Assembly (NCBI RefSeq): GCF_900107965.1
Contig: NZ_FNVU01000010.1
Coordinates: 248,001 to 312,000, forward strand
Direction of reading: 5' to 3'
From: Actinacidiphila yanglinensis
GTDB lineage: Bacteria; Actinomycetota; Actinomycetes; Streptomycetales; Streptomycetaceae
Length of the DNA stretch: 64,000 nt
Part shown: piece after piece, positions 7,574 to 16,543 of the stretch
Position numbering within the stretch: position 1 is the stretch's first letter
Layout of the letters: every line of letters begins with the position of its first letter
Notes under the pieces: model-generated
Told to the model about the DNA's origin: nothing
Databases searched by the model: none
Seen by the model: the letters and a program-made list of their open reading frames with translations, nothing else
Made by a program: the position numbers and the translations under genes

Positions 7574-9046
7574 TCAGCTCAGGTCGATGCCCGGGTAGAG
7601 CGGGAAGCCGGACAGCAGGTCGGACGAGCGGGTGGCGACCTGCTCCGCGACGGCCCGGTCCAGCACGTAGTTCGCCTTCGACCGGCCGCCCTTGGCCGCG
7701 GCGGCCGGCGTGGCGGCGGTGAGCACCGTGTCGATGAGGCCGGCGATCTCGTCCATCTCCGTCGCGCCCAGGCCGCGGGTGGTGAGGGCCGGGGTGCCGA
7801 TGCGGATGCCGGAGGTGTACCAGGCGCCGTTCGGGTCCTGCGGGACCGAGTTGCGGTTGGTGACGATGCCCGCGTCCAGCAGCGCGGCCTCCGCCTGACG
7901 GCCCGTCACGCCGTAGGAGGAGACGTCGATCAGCGCGAGGTGGTTGTCGGTGCCGCCGGTGACCAGCGTCGCGCCGCGCCGCATCAGGCCCTCGGCGAGC
8001 GCCCGCGCGTTGTCCACGACGGCCTGGGCGTAGGTGGCGAACTCCGGGCGGGCCGCCTCCGCGAGGGCCACCGCCTTCGCGGCCATCACGTGCGGCAGCG
8101 GGCCGCCGAGCACCATCGGGCAGCCGCGGTCCACGTGCTCGGCGAGCGTGTCGTCGCACAGCACCATCCCGCCGCGCGGGCCGCGCAGCGACTTGTGGGT
8201 GGTGGTGGTCACGATGTTGGCGTGCGGCACCGGGTCGAAGTCGCCGGTCAGCACCTTTCCGGCGACCAGCCCGGCGAAGTGCGCCATGTCCACCATGAGC
8301 GTCGCGCCGACCTCGTCGGCGATCTCGCGCATGATCCGGAAGTTCACCAGCCGCGGGTAGGCGGAGTAGCCGGCGACCAGGATCAGCGGCCGGAACTCGC
8401 GGGCCGCGGCGCGCAGTGCGTCGTAGTCCACCAGGCCGGTGCGCGGGTCGGTGCCGTAGCTGCGCTGCTCGAACATCTTGCCCGAGATGTTGGGGCGGAA
8501 GCCGTGCGTGAGGTGGCCGCCCGCGTCCAGGGACATGCCGAGCATCCGCTGGTTGCCGAAGTCGGCCCGCAGCCGGGCCCAGTCCTGCTCGGACAGGTCG
8601 TTGACCTGGCGGGCGCCGGCCTTCTCCAGCGCCGGGCGCTCCACCCGCTGCGAGAGCACCGCCCAGAACGCGACGAGGTTCGCGTCGATGCCGGAGTGCG
8701 GCTGGACATAGGCGTGCGCGGCGCCGAACACGCGGCGGGCGTGCTCGGCGGCCAGCGACTCCACGGTGTCCACGTTGCGGCAGCCGGCGTAGAAGCGGCG
8801 GCCGACGGTGCCCTCGGCGTACTTGTCGCTGAACCAGTTGCCCATCGCCAGCAGGACCGCGGGCGAGGCGTAGTTCTCGCTCGCGATCAGCTTCAGCATC
8901 TCGCGCTGGTCGGCGATCTCCGCGGCGATCGCGTCCGCGACCCTCGGCTCGACGCCCCGGATCACTTCGAGGGCGCTGCGGAAGGCGGTCGACTCGACGG
9001 ACCGGCGGGACTGGGGGGACTGCGGGGTGACAGACGGCTCGGCCAT
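7574..9046 (-). CDS. glyA: Serine hydroxymethyltransferase
   Basis: The 490-residue protein is a PLP-dependent fold-type I enzyme interconverting serine and glycine with tetrahydrofolate, feeding one-carbon units to nucleotide and methionine synthesis in the cytoplasm. Diagnostic motifs are LIASENYASPAV, YAEGTVGRRFYAGCRNVD, MVDMAHFAGLVAGK and the PLP-lysine motif VTTTTHKSLRGPRGG. It is somewhat longer than the usual bacterial form of about 420 residues, with an insertion after the first glycine-rich region (RQVNDLSEQDWARLRADFG). The ATG at 9046 follows GGAGG by eight bases. I looked for a glycine or folate riboswitch in the 250-bp leader and saw none. Confidence 0.95.
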   Translation of the reverse strand: MAEPSVTPQSPQSRRSVESTAFRSALEVIRGVEPRVADAIAAEIADQREMLKLIASENYASPAVLLAMGNWFSDKYAEGTVGRRFYAGCRNVDTVESLAAEHARRVFGAAHAYVQPHSGIDANLVAFWAVLSQRVERPALEKAGARQVNDLSEQDWARLRADFGNQRMLGMSLDAGGHLTHGFRPNISGKMFEQRSYGTDPRTGLVDYDALRAAAREFRPLILVAGYSAYPRLVNFRIMREIADEVGATLMVDMAHFAGLVAGKVLTGDFDPVPHANIVTTTTHKSLRGPRGGMVLCDDTLAEHVDRGCPMVLGGPLPHVMAAKAVALAEAARPEFATYAQAVVDNARALAEGLMRRGATLVTGGTDNHLALIDVSSYGVTGRQAEAALLDAGIVTNRNSVPQDPNGAWYTSGIRIGTPALTTRGLGATEMDEIAGLIDTVLTAATPAAAAKGGRSKANYVLDRAVAEQVATRSSDLLSGFPLYPGIDLS

Positions 9047-9299
9047 AGCGGGGTCCTCCGGAGGTTCGGCAACGGGGTGGCCCAGGCGCACGGCACTTCT
9101 CATCCAGTGCGAGCCGCTTCCCGATGGTTGCACCCATCCCAGCACGCCAGTCACGGCTCACGGTGAGCGTACCAACCCGCCCGGCCCGCCGCGTACTGTC
9201 GATCGAGGGACGACCCGGATGCCAGGCCGCCGCGACCGGATCGCGACAGCCCGTGACGTGACGGGCCGGGTCGTCCGTCGGCGCGAGCATGGGAGCGGT

Positions 9300-10319
9300 A
9301 TGGGGAGCGGCACGGGCAGGACCGAGGCTTCGGGGACGGTACGGCGCCGGGTCACCCCCGAGGGCGTGGGGGTCGTCGAACTGGACCGCCCGGGCGCGCT
9401 GAACGCGCTGGACCTGGAGATGGTCCGCGCCCTCGGTGCGACGCTGCACGCATGGCGGGAGGACTCGGAGGTCCGCTCGGTGCTGGTGCGCAGCACCTCC
9501 CCGAAGGCGTTCTGTGCCGGCGGCGACATCCTGGCGATGCGCGCGGCCGGAATGCGGGGCGACGACGCGGCGGTCCGCGCGTACTTCGGCACGGAGTACG
9601 CGCTGAACGCGGCGATCGCCGGCTATCCGAAGCCGTACACCGCGCTGGTCGACGGGTACGCGATGGGCGGCGGCCTGGGGATCTCGGTGCACGGCTCGGC
9701 GATGGTGGTGACCGAGCGGGCGGTGCTGGCCATGCCGGAGACGGCGATCGGGTTCTTCCCCGACATCGGCGCGAGCCACTTCCTGCCGCGGCTGCCGGGC
9801 GCGGCCGGCTGGTACCTGGGACTGGCCGGCACGCGGATCTCGGGTCCCGCCGCGGTGGAGTGCGGCCTGGCCACGCACTACGTGCCGGCCGCCGAACTGC
9901 CCGCGCTGGAAGAGGCGCTGGCCGGCGCGGGCGGGGAGCCGGACGCGGTGCTGGCGCGGTACGCGGTGGACGCGCCGCCCTCCGAACTCGCCGCGCACCG
10001 CGCGGTGATCGAGCGCTGCTTCTCGGCGCCGGACCTGGCGGAACTGCGCGGCCGGCTCGCCGCCGAGCGGGACACCGGGGACGGCGCCGACTCCGTCTGG
10101 GCCGGCGACACGCTGGACGTGCTGGACCGGGCCAGCCCGATGAGCCTGGAGGTGACCTTCGAGGTGCTGCGCGCGGGCGCCGGAGCGAGCCTGGCGGACT
10201 GCCTGGCCCGCGAGCTGGAGCTCTCCTGCAGCACCGCGCGGGAGCCCGACTTCCATGAGGGGGTGCGGGCCGCGCTGGTCGACAAGGACCGCAACCCGGT
10301 CTGGGCGGCCCGGGTGTAG
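9300..10319 (+). CDS. 3-hydroxyisobutyryl-CoA hydrolase-like protein
   Basis: This 339-residue crotonase-fold protein resembles 3-hydroxyisobutyryl-CoA hydrolases of valine breakdown more than plain enoyl-CoA hydratases. It shows FCAGGDILAMR (oxyanion region), KPYTALVDGYAMGGGLGIS, and MPETAIGFFPDIGASHFLPR. In the last motif Glu147 and Asp155 sit where the catalytic pair of human HIBCH lies. The C-terminal extension (residues 230-339) is also typical of that subfamily. The ATG at 9300 follows GGGAG. It stands alone between glyA and a methyltransferase; no other valine-catabolism gene is adjacent. Confidence 0.85.
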   Translation: MGSGTGRTEASGTVRRRVTPEGVGVVELDRPGALNALDLEMVRALGATLHAWREDSEVRSVLVRSTSPKAFCAGGDILAMRAAGMRGDDAAVRAYFGTEYALNAAIAGYPKPYTALVDGYAMGGGLGISVHGSAMVVTERAVLAMPETAIGFFPDIGASHFLPRLPGAAGWYLGLAGTRISGPAAVECGLATHYVPAAELPALEEALAGAGGEPDAVLARYAVDAPPSELAAHRAVIERCFSAPDLAELRGRLAAERDTGDGADSVWAGDTLDVLDRASPMSLEVTFEVLRAGAGASLADCLARELELSCSTAREPDFHEGVRAALVDKDRNPVWAARV

Positions 10320-10360
10320 CCGCGGACGGTGGGGCGGGGCGGGAGCTGGAGCCACGGCGC

Positions 10361-10392
10361 GTATCAATATGTGAGATCGCGGTATCACTATG
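10361..10392. promoter_or_regulatory. Direct repeats two helical turns apart upstream of methyltransferase
   Basis: GTATCAATATG (10361-10371) and GTATCACTATG (10382-10392) differ at one base. Their starts are exactly 21 bp apart, so both lie on the same DNA face. They sit about 100 bp upstream of the methyltransferase start and just before a possible -10 box TACTGT (10407-10412). They are likely a regulator binding site; the regulator is not apparent. Confidence 0.5.
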
Positions 10393-10486
10393 CGGTCATC
10401 CGAGCGTACTGTGGCGGGCGAAGGCCGCCGGACCGCGCCCGCCATCGGGCGGCAACGGGTCGCGGTCGTACGACGATTGGAGCGCC

Positions 10487-11227
10487 ATGCCCCGGGAATG
10501 GGACGCCACGACCTACGACTCCCTGCCGCTGCCGCACCTCGGCTGGGGGCGGCGCACGCTCGCCCGGCTGCCATTGCGCGGTGACGAGCGGGTGCTGGAC
10601 GCGGGCTGCGGCACCGGGCGCGACACCGAGGGGCTGCTGGACCTGCTGCCGGACGGCCGGGTGGTCGCGCTGGACGGATCGGTCCGCATGCTGGACCAGT
10701 TGCGGGAGCGGCTGGCGGGGCGGCTGGACCGGGTGGAGGTCGTGCACGCCGACCTGACGAAGCCGCTGCCGTTCGACGGCGAGGTCGACGCGGTCTTCAG
10801 CGTCGCCGCGTTCCACTGGATCGAGGACCACTCCGCGCTCTTCGCGGCGCTCGCCGCGCGGATGCGCCCGGGTGCCCGCCTGGTCAGCGACTGCGGCGGC
10901 CGCGGCAACATCGCCGCGGTCAACGCGGCCGTCGCAGAGGTGACCGGCACCCCCTCCGGCGGCTGGGAGTTCGCCGGGATCGACGACACCCGCGCGCGGC
11001 TGGCCGCCGCCGGGTTCACCGAGATCGACGTCCAACTGCGCCCCGACCCGGCCGTCTTCGAGCCGGGCGAGCAGCTGGAGTCCTTCCTCGCGACGGTCAT
11101 CCTCGGCCCCCGGCTCGACGCCATGGCCGACGCCGACCGCGAGCCCTTCGTGAAGGCGGTCGCCGCGCGCCTGCCCGAGCCGGTCGCCGACTACGTCCGG
11201 CTGGAGATCTCCGCGGTACGGGGCTGA
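10487..11227 (+). CDS. Class I SAM-dependent methyltransferase
   Basis: The 246-residue protein has a Rossmann-type methyltransferase core. Motif I is VLDAGCGTGRD (residues 36-46), motif II VVALDGSVRML, an acidic strand (VEVVHADLTKPLPF), and VFSVAAFHWIEDH in the motif IV position. The last is characteristic of trans-aconitate methyltransferase-like and related small-molecule enzymes. The substrate is not deducible. GGAG lies six bases before the ATG. Two direct repeats upstream suggest dedicated control. It converges on an unrelated hypothetical gene with a 21-bp gap. Confidence 0.85.
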   Translation: MPREWDATTYDSLPLPHLGWGRRTLARLPLRGDERVLDAGCGTGRDTEGLLDLLPDGRVVALDGSVRMLDQLRERLAGRLDRVEVVHADLTKPLPFDGEVDAVFSVAAFHWIEDHSALFAALAARMRPGARLVSDCGGRGNIAAVNAAVAEVTGTPSGGWEFAGIDDTRARLAAAGFTEIDVQLRPDPAVFEPGEQLESFLATVILGPRLDAMADADREPFVKAVAARLPEPVADYVRLEISAVRG

Positions 11228-11248
11228 CGCCCTGCCGGTGGCCCCGGG

Positions 11249-11671
11249 TCAGAGCACTCCGAGGGACGCGAAGAAGGCGTCCTCCAGCGGGTGTTCCCAG
11301 GAGGAGACGCGGACCTGGTAGCCCCGCCAAGTGAAGCCGACATCGTCGATCCGCGGGTCGGACCACTGGATCCGGGTGCAGGCGCACGCCATGCCCGTGA
11401 TGGTGACGGTCTCCTGCGCGCGGGACGCCTCCTCGGGCTGCGAGGGGCGGTCCGGGGCGAGGAGGAGGTTGCGCAGGGTGGCCGGCGAGGGTTCGGGCCC
11501 GCTCCCTGGGATCGTCTGTGCGATCACGAGCGCCGGTGCCCGCCGGCCGCCCGGCTGGCCGTAGGAGTGCACGACCGCCCGCAGCACGCCGTCCGCGCGG
11601 CTGCTGATCCGGGGACCCCGCGGGCCGGGCCACTGCGGCAGGCCCAGCAACGGAAACTCGACACCGGTCAC
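11249..11671 (-). CDS. Hypothetical protein
   Basis: I do not recognise this 140-residue protein. It has no signal peptide or membrane segment. A central ITGMACACTRIQWSDPRIDD stretch is followed by an aromatic C-terminus (FTWRGYQVRVSSWEH), which suggests a small beta-rich soluble fold. The GTG start has GGGAG eight bases upstream, and the whole frame shows G/C-rich third positions, which supports it being a real gene. It lies 78 bp downstream of a secreted-protein gene on the same strand and may share its transcript. Confidence 0.6.
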   Translation of the reverse strand: MTGVEFPLLGLPQWPGPRGPRISSRADGVLRAVVHSYGQPGGRRAPALVIAQTIPGSGPEPSPATLRNLLLAPDRPSQPEEASRAQETVTITGMACACTRIQWSDPRIDDVGFTWRGYQVRVSSWEHPLEDAFFASLGVL

Positions 11672-11749
11672 GGAGACTCCCGGGGTGGAGGGCGGTGCGC
11701 CCGGCTCGAGGGGACGAGCCGGGCGCCGACGGCCGGAACCGTCGATTCC

Positions 11750-12346
11750 TCAGGAATGTACCTCGGCGCACGGCTTGCCCGATATCCCGGACCACGTGTT
11801 GCAGAGATCGGTGTGGTTGTCGTAGTCGGTCTCCATGGTGGCGTCGGTCTCCATGTAGGTGCCACAGAGATCCGCGCCCGTGAAGGCGAGTTCGCCGTCC
11901 TGCCAGAAGTCCGCGTAGGAGCAGTATTCCTCCGGAGGGAAGGCCCAGGTGTTCCAGTAATTCACCCACAGGCCGGTGCCGTTGACCTCGATGCACACAT
12001 CGGAATTGCATCCGGTGTGGGAGGCGGGCTGGGCGACGGTGTTCGGCCGGACCGCGCCGGTGCCCGCGACGGTCCGGACCGAGGCCGCCGCGGCGCGCAC
12101 CGCGGGGGTGTCGATGTAGACGGTGTTCGGCCGCACTCCGAGGCGGTTGGCCTCGGATGTCGTGAGGACGCCCTGGTGGGCGGCGAGCGAAGCCTTGACG
12201 GCGGCCTGGTCGAGATGGCCGACGCGCAGGGTCGACGCGGCTGTCGCATGGCCGCCGGATGCGGCCGCCGCGGGTACTGCCGCGGTGGCCGCGGCCCCGA
12301 ACGAGAACACGGCGACCGCGAGCATGAGAAACTTACGGAAACGCAT
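11750..12346 (-). CDS. Secreted cysteine-containing hypothetical protein
   Basis: The 198-residue product begins with a clear Sec signal peptide (MRFRKFLMLAVAVFSFG, with AXA-type cleavage options near residues 25-29). A variable region follows, then a C-terminal domain with six cysteines (GCNSDVC, EEYC, ADLC, TDLC, KPC) that could form three disulfides. The C-terminal domain is rich in Trp, Tyr, Asn and Asp, like extracellular beta-sheet proteins. A GGAGG precedes the ATG by about ten bases. The base composition of its second half is less GC-rich than its neighbours, a possible sign of later acquisition. No family recognised. Confidence 0.75.
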   Translation of the reverse strand: MRFRKFLMLAVAVFSFGAAATAAVPAAAASGGHATAASTLRVGHLDQAAVKASLAAHQGVLTTSEANRLGVRPNTVYIDTPAVRAAAASVRTVAGTGAVRPNTVAQPASHTGCNSDVCIEVNGTGLWVNYWNTWAFPPEEYCSYADFWQDGELAFTGADLCGTYMETDATMETDYDNHTDLCNTWSGISGKPCAEVHS

Positions 12347-12945
12347 TTCCGGATTTCCTCCCCCTATTTCACTGCCGAGCCGGGCGCGCGTTTCGGGCCC
12401 GAATCGGCGGGACGAGCAGAGTTTATGAAACGGGCTGCGGCGGCAGAAGGACGGGACGCGTCAATGGCCGGAAAAAGTCGTCATGTGACGGGAAACGAGT
12501 GGCGTCCACGCGGCGGTCGCGGTAGGCGGAATTTCCCCGCCGTCCGTGCGGGAGGCGGTGATCAGGTATTCCGCGCCGCGCCGCCCGAAAGTGGGAGTGG
12601 GAAACGCGCCGGCCGGTTCCGCCTTCCGCGACGTGTCCGGAATTCGCCGCAATCGGCTCGGTGTACGCCCTTCGCCCGGGTCGGCGCCGGCCGCCGCGCG
12701 CCGCGCCGCGCCGGGTCCATCCGCCGCGCCGGGCCCGCCCACGCCACGCCGACGGCACCTCTGAACCGGTTGAGCCGAAAGGGACCGCCGAGCCGCTCCG
12801 GTGGTCCCGTCGGCCCGACCGCCAACGCCACGGCGGCGTTTCAGTGTTGTTAAGGTGTGCGCCGAAGCACCACGGCACCCGCGTACCCGGGGGCCGTACC
12901 GCGCCACCCGGCCCTCCCGCGGGCCCCGCATCGTCCGAGGCCCGC
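12347..12945. other. Intergenic stretch, no gene seen
   Basis: About 600 bp between the divergent secreted-protein gene and the LacI regulator. The part next to the secreted gene is unusually rich in GGAAA/TTTCC runs. The part before lacI contains TTGTTAAGG near 12846, which could belong to a promoter. No credible coding frame, RNA or repeat was found. Confidence 0.45.
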
Positions 12946-13968
12946 ATGCCGACCAAGAAGCGCCCCACCATCGCCGACATCGCCGAGGCCGCGGGCGTCT
13001 CCAAGGGCGCGGTGTCCTACGCGCTCAACGGCAAGCCCGGGGTGTCGGAGCCGACCCGGGCGCGCATCCTGGAGATCGCCGCGCGGATGGGCTGGCACCC
13101 CAGCAGCGCGGCTCGCGCGCTGTCCGACGGGCGGGCCGGCGCGATCGGGCTGGTGGTCGACCGGCCCGCGTGGGTGCTGGGCATCGAACCCTTCTTCATG
13201 CGGTTCGTCTCCGGTGTCGAGGCCGGCCTCGCCGCGACCGGCACCGCGCTGCTGCTCCAGGTCACCGAGGACGCCGGTGCCGAGGAGGCCGCCTACCGTC
13301 GCTGGTGGGGGGAGCGGCGGGTGGACGGCGTGCTCCTGGTGGACCTGCGCGAGCCCGACCCGCGGCCGGCGCTCCTCGCCGAGCTGGGGCTTCCCGCGGT
13401 GGTGGTCGGGCACGCGGGCCGCCTGCCGGGTGCTCCGTCGGTCTGGATCGACGACGCGGTCGCCGTCCGCGAGACCCTGGCCTATCTCGCCGCGATGGGG
13501 CACCGCAGGATCGCCCGGGTGGCCGGGCCGCCGCACTTCGTGCACACCCGGGCCCGGGGCGAGGCGTTCGAGGCCGCCGCCGAGGAGTTGGGGTTCGGGG
13601 GCGTGACCTGCGTCTACACCGACTACTCCGGTGAGGACGGCGCGCGGGCGACCCGGCGGCTGCTGTCGGGGGCGGGGCGGCCCACGGCCATCGTCTACGA
13701 CAACGACGTGATGGCCGTCGCCGCGCTCGGCGTCACCCAGGAGATGGGGGTCGCCGTGCCGGGCGAGCTGTCCCTGGTCGCCTGGGACGACAGCGAGTTG
13801 TGCCGCCTGGTGCACCCGGCGCTGACGGCGGTCAGCCGCCAGGTCCCGGAATACGGCCGGCGCGCCGCGGAGTTGCTGCTCGCCCATGTGCGGGGGGAGC
13901 AGGTCGCGGACGTCCTGCTCGATCCGCCGGTGCTGGTCCCGCGCGGAAGCACGGCCCCGGCGCGGTAA
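12946..13968 (+). CDS. LacI family transcriptional regulator
   Basis: The 340-residue protein has the N-terminal LacI helix-turn-helix (TIADIAEAAGVSKGAVSYAL), a hinge (WHPSSAARALSDGRAGAIGL) and a periplasmic-binding-protein-like effector domain. The C-terminus ends in the usual LVAWDDSELCRLVHPALTAV block. LacI proteins in Streptomyces commonly repress polysaccharide-degradation genes until an oligosaccharide is present. It sits immediately upstream of the GH30 glucanase and close to GH16/GH18 genes whose promoters share an inverted repeat, so it is the leading candidate for their repressor. Direct binding is inference. The ATG at 12946 gives the family-typical start; a weak GAGG precedes it. 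Confidence 0.9.
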   Translation: MPTKKRPTIADIAEAAGVSKGAVSYALNGKPGVSEPTRARILEIAARMGWHPSSAARALSDGRAGAIGLVVDRPAWVLGIEPFFMRFVSGVEAGLAATGTALLLQVTEDAGAEEAAYRRWWGERRVDGVLLVDLREPDPRPALLAELGLPAVVVGHAGRLPGAPSVWIDDAVAVRETLAYLAAMGHRRIARVAGPPHFVHTRARGEAFEAAAEELGFGGVTCVYTDYSGEDGARATRRLLSGAGRPTAIVYDNDVMAVAALGVTQEMGVAVPGELSLVAWDDSELCRLVHPALTAVSRQVPEYGRRAAELLLAHVRGEQVADVLLDPPVLVPRGSTAPAR

Positions 13969-14194
13969 GCCCGCCCGGCCCGCCTGCTCGGCCCGCCCGC
14001 CCGCTCGTCACAACCCGCCGCGTGGTCGCCCCCGCCCGCCTCTCCCCGTGGTCGCGAAACGCCTGCCCGCCCCACCGCCGTACCCTCCCGCGTTTTCCGC
14101 GGTCCAGACCAACGTCCCGCAGGTCACCGCCCCCGGGCCCGCCAACACGCCTTTGTTACAGGGTGTTTCATGGATCCGAACCGCGTGGGACACC
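13969..14194. other. Upstream region of the GH30 gene, no gene seen
   Basis: The gap between lacI and the GH30 start is 400 bp in all. This distal part has no hairpin terminator or reading frame that I can support; the proximal part holds the GH30 promoter and operator, described separately. Confidence 0.4.
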
Positions 14195-14245
14195 TTGACG
14201 GCCTTGTGGCGCACGAGTTAAATCACGTCGCGATATAAGTCGTGA
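14195..14245 (+). promoter_or_regulatory. GH30 promoter with overlapping inverted-repeat operator
   Basis: A -35-like TTGACG (14195-14200), a 17-bp spacer and a -10-like TTAAAT (14218-14223) run into an inverted repeat: TCACGTC (14223-14229), nine bases, GTCGTGA (14239-14245), with one mismatch between arms. The repeat covers the expected transcription start, so a bound protein would block initiation. The same arrangement recurs at 17545-17595 before the GH16/GH18 operon. Confidence 0.72.
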
Positions 14246-14368
14246 AACAACTGATGGAACAAAAGCGTGCAGGCCCCCTCGCTGCACGGTTGCCCCGAGG
14301 TTCGCGGCGTACGGCCCGCACCTGACATGTCAGGCCCATGCCATCATTGCCGAGAAAGGCAACGACCC

Positions 14369-16276
14369 ATGAGCACAGCAACGCGCCCCCGCACGGGCAG
14401 AACCCGTATGCGGCGCACCCTCGTCGGGGTGGTGACGGCGGCCGCGGCGGCCGTCGCGCCCATGCTCGCGATGCCGGCCACCGCGCACGCGGCCGGTGAG
14501 AGCGTCCAGGTGTACCTCACCACGACCAGCGACTCCGGTGGCCGCAACGTCACCAAGGGCCTGGAGCAGCAGGCCCCGCTCGCCTTCTCCTCCGGCACCG
14601 GCGGCTCCGGCCAGCAGGTCACGGTGGACGAGGGCACGCAGTACCAGCAGTTCACCGGCGGCGGCGCGTCGTTCACCGACACCGCCGCGTACCTGCTCAA
14701 CTCCAGCGGCGCCCTGTCGGCGTCGACCCGCAACTCGGTGATGCAGAAGCTCTTCGACCCGGTCAACGGGATCGGCCTGGACTTCCTGCGCAACCCGATG
14801 GGCGCCTCCGACCTGGCCCGCAGCAACTACACGTACGACGACATGCCGGCCGGCCAGACCGACCCGACGCTCGCGCACTTCTCCATCGCCCACGACCAGA
14901 CGGACGTGCTGCCGCTGACCAAGCAGGCCGAGCAGCTCAACCCGAACGTCACGGTGATGGCGACCCCCTGGACGCCGCCGCCGTGGATGAAGGACAACGG
15001 CAGCTACGTGCAGGGCTGGCTCCAGTCGCAGTACTACGCGGCCTACGCGCAGTACTTCGTGAAGTACATCCAGGCGTACCAGGCCGCCGGCGTGCCGATC
15101 AACTACGTGTCGGTGCAGAACGAGCCGACCGTCGGCGGCGACTACCCCGGCGCGAACTGGAACGGCTCCGGGCTCGCCTACTTCACCAAGAACGACCTGC
15201 TGCCCGCGCTGCACTCCGCCGGCCTGTCCACGAAGGTGCTCGCACTGGACTGGAACCCGGACTCCTACGACAGCTTCGCCGCGCCCACCGTGGACGACGC
15301 CTCGATCCGCAACGACCCCAACTTCGGCGGCATCGCCTGGCACGGCTACGAGGGCAGCACCAGCGAGCAGACCACGATCCACAACGAGTACCCCAATGTG
15401 CCGGACTTCGACACCGAGCACTCCGGTGGCACCTGGATCGGCAACCAGCAGAAGGAGGACATGGAGAACCTGATCGACTACACCCGCAACTGGGGCCAGA
15501 GCTGGGTCAAGTGGAGCCTGGCGGTCGATCAGAACATGGGCCCGCACAACGGCGGCTGCGGCACCTGCACCGGCCTGGTCACCGTGCACAACGGTGACAG
15601 CCGCAGCGGGCAGGTCGACTACACCATCGAGTACTACACGATGGGGCAGCTGACCAAGTTCGTGAAGCCCGGCGCGCACCGGATCAGCTCCAACGACAAC
15701 TCCACGGTCCGCAACGTCGCCTGGAAGAACCCCGACGGCTCCAAGGCGCTGATCGCCTACAACGAGGCGACCTCCGCGCAGCCGGTGACGGTCAACTGGG
15801 GCAACGAGCACTTCACCTACACCCTGCCCGCCGGCGCCTCGGCCACCTTCACCTGGTCCGGCACCCAGGGCAGCGGCGGCACCTCGCCGGGGCACACCGG
15901 CACCATCACCGGCTACGGCGGCAAGTGCGCCGACGTCGCGGGCGCCAGCTCCGCCAACGGCACCGCGGTGCAGCTCTACGACTGCAACGGCACCGCCGCG
16001 CAGTCCTGGACCGCGTCCGGGAACACCCTGCAGGCCCTCGGCAAGTGCCTGGACGTGGCCGCGGCCGGCACCGCCGACGGCAGCCAGGTCCAGCTGTACG
16101 ACTGCAACGGCACCGCGGCCCAGCAGTGGACCAGAGGCCCGAACAACGAGCTGGTGAACACCGGCTCCGGCAAGTGCCTGGACGCCACCGGGCCGAGTTC
16201 GGCCAACGGCACCCGGCTGCAGATCTGGACCTGCACCGGGGCGGCCAACCAGCAGTGGACGGCGCCGGCCGCCTGA
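14369..16276 (+). CDS. Secreted GH30 glucanase with CBM13 lectin module
   Basis: The 635-residue protein has a twin-arginine-free signal peptide (about 1-42), a GH30 clan-A TIM barrel with beta-sandwich (about 60-505) and a C-terminal ricin-type beta-trefoil CBM13 (about 510-635). Likely catalytic residues are the acid/base Glu252 in VQNEP and the nucleophile Glu350 in DTEHSGG; PPPWMKDNGS is another family mark. GH30 members of this type hydrolyse glucosylceramide or beta-1,6-glucan. The secreted form and the chitinase/beta-1,3-glucanase neighbours favour beta-1,6-glucan of fungal walls. The three lectin repeats share GKCxD, QLYDCNG and QxW motifs. AAAGG precedes the ATG by nine bases. Confidence 0.88.
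   Translation: MSTATRPRTGRTRMRRTLVGVVTAAAAAVAPMLAMPATAHAAGESVQVYLTTTSDSGGRNVTKGLEQQAPLAFSSGTGGSGQQVTVDEGTQYQQFTGGGASFTDTAAYLLNSSGALSASTRNSVMQKLFDPVNGIGLDFLRNPMGASDLARSNYTYDDMPAGQTDPTLAHFSIAHDQTDVLPLTKQAEQLNPNVTVMATPWTPPPWMKDNGSYVQGWLQSQYYAAYAQYFVKYIQAYQAAGVPINYVSVQNEPTVGGDYPGANWNGSGLAYFTKNDLLPALHSAGLSTKVLALDWNPDSYDSFAAPTVDDASIRNDPNFGGIAWHGYEGSTSEQTTIHNEYPNVPDFDTEHSGGTWIGNQQKEDMENLIDYTRNWGQSWVKWSLAVDQNMGPHNGGCGTCTGLVTVHNGDSRSGQVDYTIEYYTMGQLTKFVKPGAHRISSNDNSTVRNVAWKNPDGSKALIAYNEATSAQPVTVNWGNEHFTYTLPAGASATFTWSGTQGSGGTSPGHTGTITGYGGKCADVAGASSANGTAVQLYDCNGTAAQSWTASGNTLQALGKCLDVAAAGTADGSQVQLYDCNGTAAQQWTRGPNNELVNTGSGKCLDATGPSSANGTRLQIWTCTGAANQQWTAPAA
16157..16234 (+). repeat. Lectin-repeat DNA nearly identical to 19372-19449
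   Basis: This 78-bp segment encoding the third CBM13 repeat of the GH30 enzyme matches 19372-19449 in the chitinase gene at 77 of 78 positions, including third codon positions. That points to recent duplication or gene conversion, not ancient homology. Confidence 0.85.
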
Positions 16277-16292
16277 TCCGCTGCCCCTGGAC

Positions 16293-16326
16293 GGCCGGGC
16301 GGTGGACCTCTCACCGCCGTCCGGCC
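16293..16326. terminator. Imperfect hairpin after GH30 gene
   Basis: GGCCGG-GCGGTG (16293-16304) can pair with CACCGCC-GTCCGGCC (16312-16326), leaving a small bulge and a 7-base loop. It begins 17 bp after the GH30 stop codon and is a likely terminator. Confidence 0.55.
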
Positions 16327-16543
16327 GAGCTGAGGGAAGAGCCGCCGGTCCGCGCTGACACGCGGGCCGGCGGCCGTCGCGCGCCCGCGCCGTACGCCCG
16401 ATGGGGACGTACGGGTGAGCGCCGTACCCTCCCGTCGACTGATGTTCCCCGGCGCGTTGACCCGAGTGGCCCTGCGCGGGTGGGAGAGCGGGTCCGTTAC
16501 GCCCTAGCCTGGACGGGCCGTCCCCACGCGCCGAGGAGTCCCC

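Noticed and set aside
9047..9299. Glycine or tetrahydrofolate riboswitch before glyA
   Set aside because: I looked for paired aptamer cores on the minus strand and saw no convincing helices or conserved loops.
6993..10574. Very long open frame on the minus strand across glyA and the hydrolase gene
   Set aside because: It crosses two genes with strong family motifs, is Arg/Ala/Gly-rich and resembles no protein. Long antisense frames without stops are expected in DNA with this third-position bias.
12423..13004. Minus-strand open frame in the gap before lacI
   Set aside because: It overlaps the lacI start antisense, is Arg-rich without domain features and lacks a ribosome-binding site.
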